DNA of 6,171 nt, from contig JAAXJP010000381.1 of assembly GCA_012269805.1 (NCBI GenBank), positions 1 to 6,171 on the forward strand, written 5' to 3'. The position numbers and the translations under genes are program-made. Within the stretch, counting starts at the first letter, position 1, and each line of letters opens with the position of its first letter. Below the pieces are notes generated by a model. It did no database searches. It had not been told where the DNA came from and worked only from the letters and a program-made list of their open reading frames with translations. The stretch is from Rubrivirga sp. (GTDB lineage: Bacteria; Bacteroidota; Rhodothermia; Rhodothermales; Rubricoccaceae). Shown here piece after piece: positions 6,078-6,171 of the stretch.

Positions 6078-6171
6078 TTATTCTTTTAATAAATATTCTC
6101 CGTATCCACTTTTCAAAAGTGGCTCAGCAATTTGTTTAAGCTGATCCGCATCAATGAAGCCTTGCTCGTAG
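6078..6171 (-). CDS. rfbA: Glucose-1-phosphate thymidylyltransferase, C-terminal end only
   Basis: Reading leftward from the window edge gives 30 residues before a TAA at 6078-6080, and no start is included. The end contains Y-E-Q-G-F-I-D, then D-Q-L-x-Q-I-A-E-P-L, then K-S-G-Y-G-E-Y-L-L, which is the characteristic C-terminus of RfbA/RmlA. That enzyme makes dTDP-glucose from dTTP and glucose 1-phosphate, the first step of dTDP-L-rhamnose synthesis. The stop is followed after a single base by the ATG of the glycosyltransferase (TAAAATG), so this is the upstream gene of the operon. The short length visible limits certainty, but the motif match is specific. Confidence 0.85.
   Translation of the reverse strand, partial: YEQGFIDADQLKQIAEPLLKSGYGEYLLKE

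Noticed and set aside
5956..6144. Open frame of 62 codons on the plus strand
   Set aside because: It is antisense to the GT2 start and to the rfbA 3' end, both of which are recognisable on the minus strand.

Overview
This window looks like part of a surface-polysaccharide (O-antigen or exopolysaccharide) locus from a member of the Bacteroidota, with a tyrosine recombinase module at its left edge. Three things point to Bacteroidota: the recombinase has the N-terminal Arm/SAM-like layout common in that phylum; the promoter in front of galE matches its vegetative -7 consensus TAnnTTTG exactly; and clear Shine-Dalgarno sites are scarce. No rRNA, tRNA, CRISPR array or insertion sequence is visible. 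The exact genus cannot be told from the sequence.

Layout. Positions 1-288 are non-coding and hold several short repeats, the most striking being four GACAC/GACAG units at near-helical spacing just before the recombinase. Positions 289-1551 (+) encode a complete, apparently active tyrosine recombinase. Directly abutting it, tail to tail with no base between the stop codons, is a small basic protein of unknown function (1552-1863, -). Positions 1864-2021 form an intergenic region with the galE promoter. A 10-bp perfect inverted repeat (1931-1940 and 2010-2019) brackets that promoter. galE (2022-3017, +) encodes UDP-glucose 4-epimerase. Converging on it from the right is a tightly coupled minus-strand operon, read from right to left: the 3' end of rfbA (glucose-1-phosphate thymidylyltransferase, cut by the window edge), a GT2 glycosyltransferase, an extended SDR NAD-dependent epimerase/reductase, and an alkaline-phosphatase-superfamily-like protein whose usual catalytic residues look replaced. 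Junctions in this operon are 1 nt apart or 4-nt ATGA overlaps, so translation is probably coupled.

How the genes fit together. RfbA starts dTDP-L-rhamnose synthesis and GalE supplies UDP-galactose (perhaps also UDP-GalNAc). The SDR probably makes or finishes another nucleotide- or lipid-linked sugar, and the GT2 enzyme adds a sugar (rhamnose is a reasonable guess) to the growing glycan. The role of the AP-like protein is unknown.

The most interesting possibility is that the galE promoter sits on a small invertible segment with a tyrosine recombinase encoded close by. That would allow phase-variable expression, as is known for other Bacteroidota surface polysaccharides. This is inference: the arms are short, the segment is only 69 bp, and no inversion can be seen in a single sequence.
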